Source: Oscillospiraceae bacterium | GTDB lineage: Bacteria; Bacillota; Clostridia; Saccharofermentanales; Saccharofermentanaceae | NCBI GenBank assembly: GCA_902780785.1 | Contig: CACZGS010000001.1 | Coordinates: 124,001-188,000, forward strand | Direction of reading: 5' to 3' | DNA: 64,000 bases | Shown: positions 9,350 to 18,972 of the stretch, piece by piece | Numbering within the stretch: position 1 is the stretch's first letter | Layout: each line of letters starts with the position of its first letter | Program-made: the position numbers and the translations under genes | The notes under the pieces: model-generated | What the model was told of the DNA's origin: nothing | Seen by the model: the letters and a program-made list of their open reading frames with translations, nothing else | Database searches by the model: none

Positions 9350-9730
9350 CAGGCGGTCAATGACAGCGCTGTTATAAGCATCGTCATCTTCGCCATCTAA
9401 ATCGAACCACAGGAATTCACCTTCGCGCCTGATATTCTTCGCGTCCATTATGCCGCGCATATAGACCTGCGCGATGTGATTTGCGCATGTTCTGCAGTCG
9501 TAAAGATCCTTGAGTTTGTTAGCACCGTTCATGTCGAGATCAGCGACGTTCATCACTTTGCGAAGATACATGTGGCAGATCCTTGCAACGTTCTTTCTTG
9601 TTATGGAACGGTCTTTGAAGACTTCATCCTCAGCTTCAAGCCAGCCTTCTTCGCGCCCGCGCGCGAAAATGCCTTCCTGCTCCATTTCTGCTTTAATACA
9701 GAGCTCTTTTACGAATGCTTCGGTGGTCAT
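9299..9730 (-). CDS. Small SLH-like protein coupled to the alpha-galactosidase gene
   Basis: 143 aa. The ATG at 9730 overlaps the stop of the alpha-galactosidase gene as ATGA, so it is translationally coupled. No signal peptide or membrane segment is visible. Two stretches resemble S-layer-homology repeats, with the order 'x-ITR-x3-A-x2' (DRSITRKNVARICHMYL), a KLKDL strand and a ANHIAQVYMRGIMDAKN segment. It has an acidic tail (LDGEDDDAY). True SLH proteins are exported and bind cell-wall polymers; a leaderless one is odd and the resemblance is my judgement only. It could be a chaperone or accessory subunit of the enzyme. Its 3' end overlaps the convergent glycerophosphodiesterase gene by 51 bases. 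Confidence 0.6.
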   Translation of the reverse strand: MTTEAFVKELCIKAEMEQEGIFARGREEGWLEAEDEVFKDRSITRKNVARICHMYLRKVMNVADLDMNGANKLKDLYDCRTCANHIAQVYMRGIMDAKNIRREGEFLWFDLDGEDDDAYNSAVIDRLLLVHIGDHVHQDMSGS

Positions 9731-11475
9731 GAGAGAGGCGTGATCCTTATTACTCTGCTGTCGCACGCATCAAGTGTTCCTGCGCTGAAGACTTGGCTCT
9801 CATTCTCTTTTGCTTCACCTGTATAGAGGTCTTTTATGACGTATTTCTTTGCGTTCGCGAAAAGATCCTTTCCCGCTGCCTTGCTGCCGATCTTACTTAA
9901 TATCTGATCAACACTGACAGAAGGATCATCAGTCTTTTTTTCCTGACTTAAGTTAAAGAAACCGAGCGCGATATCACCGTTTGCAAGAGGCTTTGCAAGG
10001 ATATCGATCCTGTTGTTGTCCCTGATGTATTCCTTATCGGGTTCATCGCATTCATAAGTCGTGAAGATGCGCTTTGCCTGAATGCCCAGAGGGTCCTGGT
10101 CAAGCGCGATCAGATCCTCGTTTGTGAAGATGTTATATAACTCATCTCCCTTAGTGACTCTGCGGAGATCAAGTCCAAGCATGAGGGGAGAGTTCATCAT
10201 GCACCACATTGCCATGTGCGAGCGGCACATGATGTTGTCGATGCCGTCCATTCCGATGACCAGCATGTCAGGATCGTTCCAGCCTCTTCCAAGGCCTGCG
10301 AACTCATCCATAATTACTGCCTTGTTGTACTGCGAAGTTATTGCTGTCGTATAATCGCCTTCCCATGCTGCAGTTCCGTTGTTGCCGTCAGAACCAACCT
10401 GGAAGGTTATGTCATTTAATATGCGCCAGGAGTCGCCGACTTTGTGTCCCCAGTTCTGGGGCTGTGTCTTTCCCCATTCGCAGATGGAGAAGACGATATC
10501 GCGGTCACCTGCGTTTTCCAGTTCGCGCCTGATCTCTGCATATGAATTAAGCGTGTTTTCCTGTCTTCTGTGGTTCATTATGCGGATCTTGTTTATGCCT
10601 TTCTTAAGTCCGACCTGAATGACAGGGGATACCGTAAATGCCTCCTGGCTTTGCGTAGGAGCCAGGAGCGCGTCGAAATACATCTTTTCCCCGACGGCAA
10701 CCTGGAGCCACTGCCCGGTGCCTTCTACGGCGTCTGAAGCGTATGTGACGAAGAGATCCTTGATCCCGTCTTCGGAAGCTTCGACTTCGAATATGAGTTC
10801 GCTTGATCTTGAGCCCACAGGTGAGTGGTCTGGAGCCGTTCCGTCAAAGGTGCCGATAAAAGATACATAGCCGTCTTTTATCCCGGCTCTGGTGCCGGTG
10901 ATCTCAGCAGCCGCTGCATTGTATTTAACGCCGCCTACTTCAATGCACTTAATGTTCGGCGCATATGAATATTTCGCGTTCTCCGGATCTGCGAAAGTCG
11001 CATTGTCCCACATGTAATAACAGTTATCGACCTTGATGAAATCTATATCCCATTTGATGTAGTCTTCGCAGTCGGTCTTTTCATATCCGTATATGCCGAC
11101 CTTTGCGCCCGAACAGAGCCTGTCTCCGATGTCGTTATACATGCCGAATTTAAGGCCATTCGCATGCACAAAGTCAGCCATCGCCTTGAAGCCGGAAGGG
11201 AACTTGACCTCATCTGATATGAGATGTCCGTTAACACGTTCAGGGTGGTAGCACCCGTCGTCCAACACGACGTATTCGTAACCGTGTCTATCCAACTCCA
11301 GTTCCTTGATCTTTTGAACCATTGCTTTTGTCAGTTCTTCCGTATTGCCGCTGCCGAAAGCATTCCAGCTGTTCCAGCCCATCGCAGGGAGGCGGGGCTT
11401 TTTCGCGAATATGTCGGCATTATCGAAATCATCAAATCTCAGTCTGTGATCGTCAATGGGAGAAGGTCCTGTCAT
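9727..11475 (-). CDS. GH27 alpha-galactosidase with an inserted beta-rich domain
   Basis: 582 aa, cytoplasmic (no signal peptide). The GH27 barrel starts with PAMGWNSWNAFG (~30-42), carries the nucleophile in DFIKVDNCY (D150) and the acid/base in GWNDPDML (D403); FSICEWG sits at ~329-335. Between the nucleophile and the next barrel strand, about residues 165-300, there is an extra ~130-residue beta-rich segment (EITGTRAGIKDGYVSFIGTF and onward) reminiscent of a carbohydrate-binding module. Release of galactose from raffinose-type oligosaccharides or galactomannan fragments is expected. A clear ribosome site (AAAGGAG) precedes the ATG. The small SLH-like gene is coupled downstream. Confidence 0.9.
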   Translation of the reverse strand: MTGPSPIDDHRLRFDDFDNADIFAKKPRLPAMGWNSWNAFGSGNTEELTKAMVQKIKELELDRHGYEYVVLDDGCYHPERVNGHLISDEVKFPSGFKAMADFVHANGLKFGMYNDIGDRLCSGAKVGIYGYEKTDCEDYIKWDIDFIKVDNCYYMWDNATFADPENAKYSYAPNIKCIEVGGVKYNAAAAEITGTRAGIKDGYVSFIGTFDGTAPDHSPVGSRSSELIFEVEASEDGIKDLFVTYASDAVEGTGQWLQVAVGEKMYFDALLAPTQSQEAFTVSPVIQVGLKKGINKIRIMNHRRQENTLNSYAEIRRELENAGDRDIVFSICEWGKTQPQNWGHKVGDSWRILNDITFQVGSDGNNGTAAWEGDYTTAITSQYNKAVIMDEFAGLGRGWNDPDMLVIGMDGIDNIMCRSHMAMWCMMNSPLMLGLDLRRVTKGDELYNIFTNEDLIALDQDPLGIQAKRIFTTYECDEPDKEYIRDNNRIDILAKPLANGDIALGFFNLSQEKKTDDPSVSVDQILSKIGSKAAGKDLFANAKKYVIKDLYTGEAKENESQVFSAGTLDACDSRVIRITPLS

Positions 11476-11537
11476 GAGTAGACTCCTTTAAAAGTTCTAG
11501 ATCGATTATACAGTTTTTACATTATTTCATGGAGGCG

Positions 11538-11569
11538 AAAAAAGAGGCTGCCTCATATGAGACAGCCTC
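11538..11569 (-). terminator. Terminator for the zinc-ribbon membrane protein gene
   Basis: GAGGCTG (11544-11550) pairs with CAGCCTC (11563-11569), extended inward by CTCAT/ATGAG across one mismatch. Six A's precede it on the plus strand, giving a T-run for minus-strand transcripts. It lies just past the stop of the gene ending at 11594. Confidence 0.85.
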
Positions 11570-11593
11570 GTAAGATTTAATTCAAAAGAACTG

Positions 11594-13531
11594 TTACATT
11601 CCTTCAGCACCGCCGGAAACTGTCTTGGATCCGACATTGCCGCTTGTGCCTGACTGGAGTGTCAGAGTGTAGGAGTAGTTCTTCTTAAGTGTGAAGGATT
11701 CGCTCGTACCATTCTTCAGCTGGAGGTAAGCACCCTTAGCGCCGAAGAGGTCCTTCTCACCATACCATTCGGTACCGTAAGCAACCTTGATCGTGTATGT
11801 GCCGGCGCCGAGCTTGATGGTCGCATTCTTGCCTGCTGCGATGAATACCTGAGCTACTACTTCGCCCTTGGAATTATAAACTCTCATGAGAGCATTGATG
11901 CTTGAAGGAGCGTTGACCTTCATGGAGATGTTGCCGCTGCCCTTCTTCATGGAGCCGTTTTCAGGCATTGTCTGCTTACATGTCTTAGCCTTCTCTGCGG
12001 AATCCTTCCATTCGGAGATCTCGTTCCAGGCTGCCATTGCCTTGTAGAATTCGCCGTTATCGTAGAGTGCCTGAGCATCTTCGTACTTCTTGTTGTAATC
12101 GTCGAGCTTCTTCTTAGCTGCGTCGTACTGTGTCTTGGAATCGAGGAAGTCACCGAGATCTGAGAAGATAGCCATTGCTTCATCAAACTTCAGGTTCTCA
12201 ACAAGCTTCAATGCGTTGTCGTACTTGAGACCCTTGATCGCATTCTCGAGCAATGCCTTCTGCTCATCGTCAGCGGGCTTTACGATACTTGTGATCTTAT
12301 CGTAGTCAGTTGTTCCGTCTGTATAAGCTGTGCTGATGAACTTGTCGTCATCAGTCTTGGGGCTATTGAGGAATGCAAGACCGAGATCATTTGTCTGGAT
12401 GCCGTAAAGATTTGCGATAACAGTCATCCAAGCTCTGTTTGTCTCAGCAAGGTGTGCGTCGCAGAGATTTACCTGGACTGCATACTTTTCTTTGAGTGTA
12501 TTAAGTGATGTGAACTTGTTCTTTGCTTCGAAATAGTTCTTTGCGTTCTTATCCGAGAAAGCTTCCTTGACTGTCTCGCACTCTTTCATAAGTGCAAGTG
12601 CGTCGTCGCTCCTGGAATCAGTGCCGTAGAAATCAACAACTTCCTTGAGGATGGTGATGGCGCCGTCAAGATCGTCCTGCTCGATAAGTCCGTCGACCTT
12701 CTGGTAGTCGAGCTCGACCTGTGAGCACTCAGCCCAGTACTCGGAATCCTTAAATGTCTTGAGCTGTGTATAGAGTTCCAAAGACTGCTCATAATCGCCG
12801 TTCTCGAAAGCATCAGTTGCCTTGTTGTACTTCTGCACGAGCAGATAATAGAAGATGCCTACGCCGGCGCCTGCAAGGATGATAACGGCACCGATGATGC
12901 TGAGAACTATGATCAAAGGCTTCTTAGACTTCTTAGGCTTTGCGGCAACAGGTGCAGCTGCTACGGGTGTTGCTTCAACTGCCGGTTCAGCTGCAGGTGC
13001 CTCAGCGGGAGCAGGTGCGGGTGCTGCTTCAGCGGGTGCGGGAGCAGGTGCAGGTTCAGGTGCTGCCTCGATGGGAGACTGAACTGTCGGATTCTCGATG
13101 GGAGCTACTTCGGTAACTTCAGATGAGATCGCTTCAACGGGTTCTAAAACGGAAGGCTCTTCAGGAGCTGCTTCTGCGACAGGCTCTTCGGATGCCGGTG
13201 TCTCTTCGATTACGGGAGCATCAGCAGCGGGTGCTTCTTCAGCCTTTGCTTCCTCTGCAGGTGCTTCGGCAGGAGTATCCTCTGCGGGCTTTTCTTCAGC
13301 TGCGGGTGCCTCAGTTACTTCTTCTGCAACGGGAGTTTCTGTTGTTGCTTCTTCGGCTGCGGGAGCTTCTGCTGTAACTGCTTCTGCGGCAGGCTCTTCA
13401 GCCGGAACTTCGGGTGTTGCTTCTTCAGCAGGTGTATCTGTTGCAGGAGCTTCGGGTGCTGTTACGGCAGTTCCGCAGAAAGGACAGAACTTACCGCCTT
13501 CGATCTCTTTTCCACAATTGGAGCAAATCAT
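11594..13531 (-). CDS. Zinc-ribbon / Ala-Pro-Glu linker / single-TM protein with helical repeat ectodomain
   Basis: 645 aa. Residues 1-22 are a zinc ribbon (CSNCGKEIEGGKFCPFCG). Then comes a ~180-residue low-complexity stretch of Ala, Pro, Glu and Val, a KPKKSKK basic stop, one transmembrane helix (about 209-233), a ~290-residue helical region with TPR-like units (ATDAFENGDYEQSLELYTQL; AQALYDNGEFYKAMAAW) and a C-terminal ~110-residue beta-rich domain. The positive-inside rule puts the zinc ribbon in the cytoplasm and the repeats outside. This layout is common in Clostridia, often called zinc-ribbon or TPR membrane protein, without assigned function. It is transcribed alone and has its own terminator. 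Confidence 0.8.
   Translation of the reverse strand: MICSNCGKEIEGGKFCPFCGTAVTAPEAPATDTPAEEATPEVPAEEPAAEAVTAEAPAAEEATTETPVAEEVTEAPAAEEKPAEDTPAEAPAEEAKAEEAPAADAPVIEETPASEEPVAEAAPEEPSVLEPVEAISSEVTEVAPIENPTVQSPIEAAPEPAPAPAPAEAAPAPAPAEAPAAEPAVEATPVAAAPVAAKPKKSKKPLIIVLSIIGAVIILAGAGVGIFYYLLVQKYNKATDAFENGDYEQSLELYTQLKTFKDSEYWAECSQVELDYQKVDGLIEQDDLDGAITILKEVVDFYGTDSRSDDALALMKECETVKEAFSDKNAKNYFEAKNKFTSLNTLKEKYAVQVNLCDAHLAETNRAWMTVIANLYGIQTNDLGLAFLNSPKTDDDKFISTAYTDGTTDYDKITSIVKPADDEQKALLENAIKGLKYDNALKLVENLKFDEAMAIFSDLGDFLDSKTQYDAAKKKLDDYNKKYEDAQALYDNGEFYKAMAAWNEISEWKDSAEKAKTCKQTMPENGSMKKGSGNISMKVNAPSSINALMRVYNSKGEVVAQVFIAAGKNATIKLGAGTYTIKVAYGTEWYGEKDLFGAKGAYLQLKNGTSESFTLKKNYSYTLTLQSGTSGNVGSKTVSGGAEGM
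13010..13470 (-). repeat. Low-complexity Ala/Pro/Glu coding repeat
   Basis: Imperfect codon-level repeats for PAEEA, PAAEE and APAPAEAAPAP in the linker of the zinc-ribbon membrane protein. They also create long shadow frames rich in Ala/Ser on the opposite strand. Confidence 0.8.
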
Positions 13532-13652
13532 ACCTATTCCTCACTTTTGTAATGTTTCCAGGCTGTCTGGTTACGTTGGAGAATAAAGAAAAACCTATCC
13601 CCCTTATATAATTGCAAGTATAACGTACTGACAAAAGATAAACAATATTTTA

Positions 13653-13676
13653 CGAAAGCGTTCGAAAGCGCTGTCT
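13653..13676 (+). promoter_or_regulatory. Tandem cre-like operators before the cellulase gene
   Basis: Two direct copies of CGAAAGCG (13653-13660 and 13663-13670), the second extending to CGAAAGCGCTGTCT, close to the CcpA cre pattern TGAAAGCGCTTTCA. A -10 TATAAT follows at 13703-13708 and a GGAGGGG ribosome site before the ATG. They may bind CcpA or another LacI-family repressor. Confidence 0.5.
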
Positions 13677-13734
13677 TAAAGGCAACTGACCACGGTCTGT
13701 ACTATAATGTGGCTATCACTTTTCGGAGGGGCAT

Positions 13735-16272
13735 ATGAAGAAAGTGCAAAGATCCATAGCGCTGATCCTTGCCGGCGCGATCGCTCTGACCGCGTGCAGC
13801 AAAGGCGCTGAAACAGAGTCAGATAACACGTCAGAGGACGTTACGTCATCCGTATCAGAGAGTGCGGAGACTTCCGCCGGCGGCGGTTTTAACGGTGTAT
13901 CGGGCGGCAGCCATTCTGTTAAGGATCTGACCGAGAAGGGCAAAGGCTATGAGGGAATAGAAGGGACCGGAGATTATAACTACGGCGAGGCTTTGCAGAA
14001 GTCCGTTCTCTTTTACGAACTGCAGAGAAGCGGCAAGCTCCCTGAGAATACAAGATGCAACTGGAGAGGCGATTCCGCCCTTACTGACGGCGCTGACAAC
14101 AATATTGATCTTACTGGCGGATGGTACGATGCAGGCGATAACGTTAAGTTCAATCTGCCGATGGCATATTCCGCAGCAATGCTCGGATGGTCTGTAATAG
14201 AAGACAAGAAGTCCTACGAAGAGAGTGGCCAGTATGAATATATCTTAGGCGACATCAAGTGGGTCTGTGATTACCTCATCAAGTGTCATCCTGAAGACGA
14301 GGTTTTCTACTATCAGGTCGGCGACGGTAATGCCGATCACTCATGGTGGGGACCTTGCGAAGTCATGACAATGAACAGGCCTTCATATAAGGTCACAAAG
14401 GACAATCCCGGTTCTGCAGTAGTCGGTGAAGCTGCGGCTGCTCTGGCAATCGCTTCGATAGTTTTCAAGGATACCGACAAAGACTACTCAAAGCTCTGCC
14501 TGGATCACGCGAAGAGCCTTTATGCTTTTGCTGATTCGACGAGGAGCGATTCTGGTTATACTGCCGCCAACGGTTTCTATAATTCTTGGAGCGGTTTCTA
14601 CGATGAGCTCGCATGGGCAGGCTGTTGGCTTTATACCGCAACTGATGACAGCAAATATCTGGACAACGCGAAAAGCTGTTTCACAAAAGCCGGCCACGAT
14701 TTTGACTGGGCACTCTGCTGGGATGACGTTCATATCGGCGCGGCACTTATGCTCGCAAAGATAACAGGCGATAAGACATATAAGGACGAGATCCAAAAGC
14801 ACCTTGATTTCTGGTCCTGCGGAACATCTGACGGAAAGAAGATCACATATTCACCCAAAGGCCTTGCATGGCTCGACCAGTGGGGTTCATTAAGATATGC
14901 GACGACAACGGCTTTTGTTGCGACCGTATACAGCAGATGGGACGGATGCCCCAAGGATAAAGCAACTGTTTATTGGGACTTCGCCGTATCCCAAGCAAAT
15001 TATGCTTTGGGTTCTTCGGGAAGATCTTATGTTGTAGGCTTCGGTGAGAATCCGCCTACGCATCCCCATCACAGGACGAGCCAGGGTTCTTACTGTGACA
15101 ACATGAACGAACCTTCCGAATTCAGGCACACTTTATACGGCGCGCTGGTCGGAGGTCCTGATGCAAACGATGGTTACAGCGATACAGTAAGCGACTACAA
15201 CAAGAATGAAGTTGCATGCGACTATAACGCCGGATTTACGGGCCTTATGGCTGCGATGTATTCGAAATATCACGGCAAGACGTTAATAGATTTCGGTGCT
15301 GTGGAAGAGGTTCCGAATGACGAATATTCTGCAGAGTGCAGCCTTAATGTACAGGGCAAGGATTTTGCCGAGATCAAGGCTCTGATCTATAACAAGACAG
15401 CATGGCCTGCAAGGGCGGCAGACAAGCTCGAATTCAGATACTATGTTGACTTAAGTGAGATCTACAAAGCAGGCGGAGACGCATCGGGAATAAAGATCAC
15501 AACAAACTACATGCAGTCGGGAAGAGTCGACGGACTTAAGGTCTGGAATGAAGAGAACCATATCTACTATCTTTCCGTTGTTTTCGATGACGGTAACTTA
15601 AGACCGGGCGGACAGTCACAGTATAAATCCGAGATCCAGGTAAGGATGACAAGTCCTAACGGCGCATGGGATAACAATAATGACTATTCATTCAGCAAGG
15701 GCGCAGTCCTTCTTGATGACGGCAAGCTCGTATACGGAACTCTGCCTGATGAAGAAGGAACCGGTTCAGGTGAATCCGCAGGCGGTACGGCTGCAACACA
15801 GGGCACTGAAAATACGACTCAGCCTCAGTCTTCCGGCTGTTCCGGAAGTGCTTCTGCAGGTGACCTGAGCATCAAGATGAACTACGACAATAACGGTTCC
15901 TCAGCAAATGCAATAGCGGGCACGATCGAGATAACCAATAACGGCAAGTCCACAGTCGATCTGTCGAAGATAGAGATCAATTACTACTTCACGAAAGACG
16001 GCGGAGAGATGGTTTTCGACTGCTATCACGCAGCGACAAATTCCGCTTCGGGCAAGTATACTGCGCTCACGGACAAAGTTAAGGGAACATATTCTGCAGC
16101 TACCGGTGAAGACCGCGATACATGTCTTACCATAACTGTCGGAAGCGGGTCTCTCGGAAAGGGTGATACTCTGACCATAAGCTTCAGCGCGCACAGATCC
16201 GACTGGCAGAATATGGACCTTTCAAATGACTGGTCACATAAGAGTGTCAGCAATATCGAACTGGTTGCGTAA
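13735..16272 (+). CDS. GH9 cellulase lipoprotein with CBM3c and CBM3
   Basis: 845 aa. A lipoprotein signal ends at [10 protein letters not shown] (Cys21), followed by a Ser/Thr/Glu spacer. The GH9 barrel covers about 78-515: [13 protein letters not shown] with the catalytic Asp pair (D132, D135), [14 protein letters not shown], and [14 protein letters not shown] with the acid Glu. A CBM3c-like module (about 535-665) and, after a Gly/Ser/Thr/Gln linker, a second CBM3 (about 708-845; [11 protein letters not shown] ... [12 protein letters not shown]) follow. GH9 plus a fused CBM3c is the architecture of processive endoglucanases. There is no dockerin, so it works at the cell surface, not in a cellulosome. 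Tandem cre-like sites precede it. Confidence 0.94.
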   Translation: MKKVQRSIALILAGAIALTACSKGAETESDNTSEDVTSSVSESAETSAGGGFNGVSGGSHSVKDLTEKGKGYEGIEGTGDYNYGEALQKSVLFYELQRSGKLPENTRCNWRGDSALTDGADNNIDLTGGWYDAGDNVKFNLPMAYSAAMLGWSVIEDKKSYEESGQYEYILGDIKWVCDYLIKCHPEDEVFYYQVGDGNADHSWWGPCEVMTMNRPSYKVTKDNPGSAVVGEAAAALAIASIVFKDTDKDYSKLCLDHAKSLYAFADSTRSDSGYTAANGFYNSWSGFYDELAWAGCWLYTATDDSKYLDNAKSCFTKAGHDFDWALCWDDVHIGAALMLAKITGDKTYKDEIQKHLDFWSCGTSDGKKITYSPKGLAWLDQWGSLRYATTTAFVATVYSRWDGCPKDKATVYWDFAVSQANYALGSSGRSYVVGFGENPPTHPHHRTSQGSYCDNMNEPSEFRHTLYGALVGGPDANDGYSDTVSDYNKNEVACDYNAGFTGLMAAMYSKYHGKTLIDFGAVEEVPNDEYSAECSLNVQGKDFAEIKALIYNKTAWPARAADKLEFRYYVDLSEIYKAGGDASGIKITTNYMQSGRVDGLKVWNEENHIYYLSVVFDDGNLRPGGQSQYKSEIQVRMTSPNGAWDNNNDYSFSKGAVLLDDGKLVYGTLPDEEGTGSGESAGGTAATQGTENTTQPQSSGCSGSASAGDLSIKMNYDNNGSSANAIAGTIEITNNGKSTVDLSKIEINYYFTKDGGEMVFDCYHAATNSASGKYTALTDKVKGTYSAATGEDRDTCLTITVGSGSLGKGDTLTISFSAHRSDWQNMDLSNDWSHKSVSNIELVA

Positions 16273-16279
16273 GAGGTTA

Positions 16280-17857
16280 TCAGCCTTCAATATTTTCAGG
16301 CTCAGCTTTCTTGAGCGTTAATGCCGTCGTGGACTTATCGAGCCAGGTCACAAGGCTCCTGTTCCTGACATAAAGGCTGTTGAGGATAACGCTCTCCGGA
16401 TGAATTGCTTCTGTCGATCCCGGAGCCGGTGCGACGAATGTGCCGCAGGCGCTTATTACGTAAGGCTTTCCGTCCTTGGTGCCGACATAGATCGTCATGT
16501 GGCCGGGGAAGGATATGAGGCTTCCGGGCTTGAGTTCATTGATCACTGCGAGCTTTTCTTTCTCTTTCATGTCGGTCAGATCGACTTTGTATACGCCCTT
16601 GGAGCTTGACTGGCCTACGCGCGGCAGGAGTACGCCAAAGCAACGGTAGATCTCTCTTGTGATACCCGTGCAGTCATTGGCCTGAAGGTCGCCGCCCCAG
16701 CCGTATCTGTCGCCTAAGAGCTTAAATGCCTGTCTTACGATATTAGCGGGCGTGAGAGGAAGATATCCTGCGTTGACATCATCTGATACCGGGATAAGAA
16801 CGAGCTCATCCTTGATATAACCGTCGGTGCCTCTCGTGGGAACCTTCACAACGTAGTTGCCGTAAGTCGAGCGCTGGTTGATCGTCTTCGGAGCGCTCTT
16901 TGCGGGAATGAGTTCCATGCGTGTTCCCATCGGAAGGACGAGGTCAGTTGTAAGAGGGCTGTAAGGGTCGTTGCCGAGCCTTATCTCTCTTGCCGTTACA
17001 ACGAGCCACTGTCCGTGATCCTGTCTTGCTTCCCAGTCTTTCCTGTCTTTGCAGAGCGCTATCGCGTCCTTTCTTACCCATGCTGAGAAGCTGTCGAAAA
17101 CAACATAGAGATACTCTCCGTCAGTGCTCTCGTGAAGCACTACGACGGGCATATAAGGCATGCACTCCGAGTAAAGGATCGAATCGAAGTACTGGTCTGA
17201 TGCGCTCTCGAAAACACGGTCTTCCGTAGGGAACATCCTTACTGTCATTCGCTTGGTGGAGAAACCGTACTTTACGGTGATCTTTTCCGGAACATTTTCG
17301 ATGTTAGAAAGAGCTATAAGATCCTGCCAGTATTCTGCTGTGGTCGGCTTGCCGTTCAGATAGTATTTGGAAGGATCCTTCGGGATCGAATTCGCGTTGT
17401 CGTTGAGGAAAATCTTTAAGATATTGCCGTCGAATGTATCACCGAAGTCTTCCAGGTGAGGCATTATCGTCTTGTTGTCGGCGGCTTTGATGATGGCTCT
17501 GTTGTTGTAGTTAAATTCAGAGATCTCGTCAGGAGTCATGAGGACTTCGTTGTCGTCTTCGCCGATCCAGTAATCGGCAGTCATCATCTCGGGAGTGACA
17601 TCCGCAATCGTGCGGACATATGTTGTATCTATAACAGTCTTGCCGTCAGAAGTCTTAAGTATGATGCGTTCCTCAGCTGAAGGCTCGGTGGTCTCTTCAG
17701 TGGTCTCTGACGTGGTCGTGAGTTCTGAGCTCGATTCCTCGGGCACAGTGGGAAGGCTTGTTTCCACGGTGCGGTCGGGAATGAGATCGCACGCGCAGAT
17801 CTGGGGCAGCAATATTGCTGCGGCAAGGATCACGGAAGTCAGTTTCTTGTCTATCAT
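16280..17857 (-). CDS. NlpC/P60 cell-wall peptidase lipoprotein
   Basis: 525 aa. The N-terminus has a hydrophobic signal ending at a probable lipobox (ILLPQICACD), then a Ser/Thr/Glu-rich spacer. The middle part (~200-380) looks like paired SH3-type modules. The C-terminal NlpC/P60 domain has the catalytic Cys in ANDCTGITREIYRCFG and His in FPGHMTIYVGTKDG, preceded by GDRYGWGG. Such enzymes cut gamma-D-glutamyl-diamino-acid bonds in peptidoglycan stem peptides. The full length and three-part layout match the clostridial 'SH3 domain-containing NlpC/P60' family. It is convergent with the cellulase gene and only 7 bases separate their stops, with no obvious terminator. Confidence 0.88.
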   Translation of the reverse strand: MIDKKLTSVILAAAILLPQICACDLIPDRTVETSLPTVPEESSSELTTTSETTEETTEPSAEERIILKTSDGKTVIDTTYVRTIADVTPEMMTADYWIGEDDNEVLMTPDEISEFNYNNRAIIKAADNKTIMPHLEDFGDTFDGNILKIFLNDNANSIPKDPSKYYLNGKPTTAEYWQDLIALSNIENVPEKITVKYGFSTKRMTVRMFPTEDRVFESASDQYFDSILYSECMPYMPVVVLHESTDGEYLYVVFDSFSAWVRKDAIALCKDRKDWEARQDHGQWLVVTAREIRLGNDPYSPLTTDLVLPMGTRMELIPAKSAPKTINQRSTYGNYVVKVPTRGTDGYIKDELVLIPVSDDVNAGYLPLTPANIVRQAFKLLGDRYGWGGDLQANDCTGITREIYRCFGVLLPRVGQSSSKGVYKVDLTDMKEKEKLAVINELKPGSLISFPGHMTIYVGTKDGKPYVISACGTFVAPAPGSTEAIHPESVILNSLYVRNRSLVTWLDKSTTALTLKKAEPENIEG

Positions 17858-17988
17858 AGGGTAAGCTCCTGCTTGTGGTATTCATTTTCCTCGATTATAT
17901 CTCAATTGGCGGAGAATCATGTTTCACGAAAATGGTACAATATGACTTGAAAATAAATTAGTGATAAATAAAGCAATCAGGAGTATTT

Positions 17989-18969
17989 ATGATCAGATTT
18001 ATCGAAGATAAGCAAGAGAAGATGAAGATCTCCAGAGAAGTTCTTGAGGCTCTGACAGAATGGTTTGAGGTCAAAGAGAGCAGGGAGCAGTATATCAGGG
18101 AATCAGCAGACCAGCCTTTCTGGGCAGCATTCGAGAATGATGTTCCCGCAGGTTTCTTATGCCTTAAGCAGACAGGCGATGCTACGGTGGAGCTCGCTGT
18201 AATGGGCGTTAAGAAGGATTTCCACAGGAACGGTTACGGAAGAAGGCTTTTCGCTGCCGCAAAGGATTATGCGGTAAGGGAAGGCTATTCGTTCATGCAG
18301 GTAAAGACCGTGCGTTCCGGCATGTATGAAGATTACGACATCACAAATGAGTTCTATAAGAGCGTCGGCTTTAAGGAGTTGGAAGTTCTTGCAGATTACT
18401 GGGATGAGGCTAACCCTTGCCAGATCTACGTCATGAACCTTAAGAGCGCGATCAATACGATTGCGACAAGACACAGCTACAGAGGCAAGTTCTCTGATGA
18501 GCCCGTTCCGAGGGAAGACCTTGAGACCATCGCACGCTGCGGTATTGACGCACCTTCAGGATGCAACAAGCAGACGACGGATCTCATCGTCGTTGATGAT
18601 AAAGAGATCCTGGATAAGATCAAGGGCCTTATCGATCCGCCTGTTGCACAAACGGCACCTGCAATGATCGTAGTCCTCGCGCACAGGATCAACGCATACC
18701 GCGACAAGTGCTTTGCGACTCAGGATTATTCAGCTGCGATAGAGAACATGCTTCTTGCGATCGTTGAGCTCGGTTACCAGAGCTGCTGGTACGAAGGCCA
18801 TATCACCGATGATGACAGGATCTGCGACAAGATCGCTGAAGTCCTTGGCGTTCCCGAAGGCTACGATGTTGTCTGCATCCTGCCCGTAGGAAAGGCTCTG
18901 GACGATTTCCATGCGCCTTCGAAAAAGACCTTCGATGAGCGTGTCCGCTTCAATCACTTTGGAGACTGA
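17989..18969 (+). CDS. GNAT acetyltransferase - nitroreductase fusion
   Basis: 326 aa with two unrelated domains. Residues 1-152 are a GNAT acetyltransferase: VELAVMGVKKDFHRNGYGRR gives the acetyl-CoA-binding R/Q-x-x-G-x-G/A loop, then EFYKSVGFKELE. Residues ~155-326 are a nitroreductase-like flavoprotein fold: IATRHSYRGKFSDEPVPRED is the typical 'R.S.R.F....v....' start, then GIDAPSGCNKQTTDLIVVDD and ENMLLAIVELGYQSCWYEGH. The frame is continuous with no sign of a frameshift. The nitroreductase half is short and would need a partner subunit. A CAGGAG ribosome site precedes the ATG. Substrates unknown. Confidence 0.88.
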   Translation: MIRFIEDKQEKMKISREVLEALTEWFEVKESREQYIRESADQPFWAAFENDVPAGFLCLKQTGDATVELAVMGVKKDFHRNGYGRRLFAAAKDYAVREGYSFMQVKTVRSGMYEDYDITNEFYKSVGFKELEVLADYWDEANPCQIYVMNLKSAINTIATRHSYRGKFSDEPVPREDLETIARCGIDAPSGCNKQTTDLIVVDDKEILDKIKGLIDPPVAQTAPAMIVVLAHRINAYRDKCFATQDYSAAIENMLLAIVELGYQSCWYEGHITDDDRICDKIAEVLGVPEGYDVVCILPVGKALDDFHAPSKKTFDERVRFNHFGD

Positions 18970-18972
18970 TGT

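Noticed and set aside
13098..13586. Ala/Ser-rich plus-strand frame opposite the zinc-ribbon protein
   Set aside because: Antisense of the Ala/Pro/Glu repeat; composition is entirely low complexity and it has no start signals.
13735..16272. Cellulosomal dockerin at the cellulase C-terminus
   Set aside because: The C-terminus is a CBM3; no paired calcium-binding dockerin repeats are seen.
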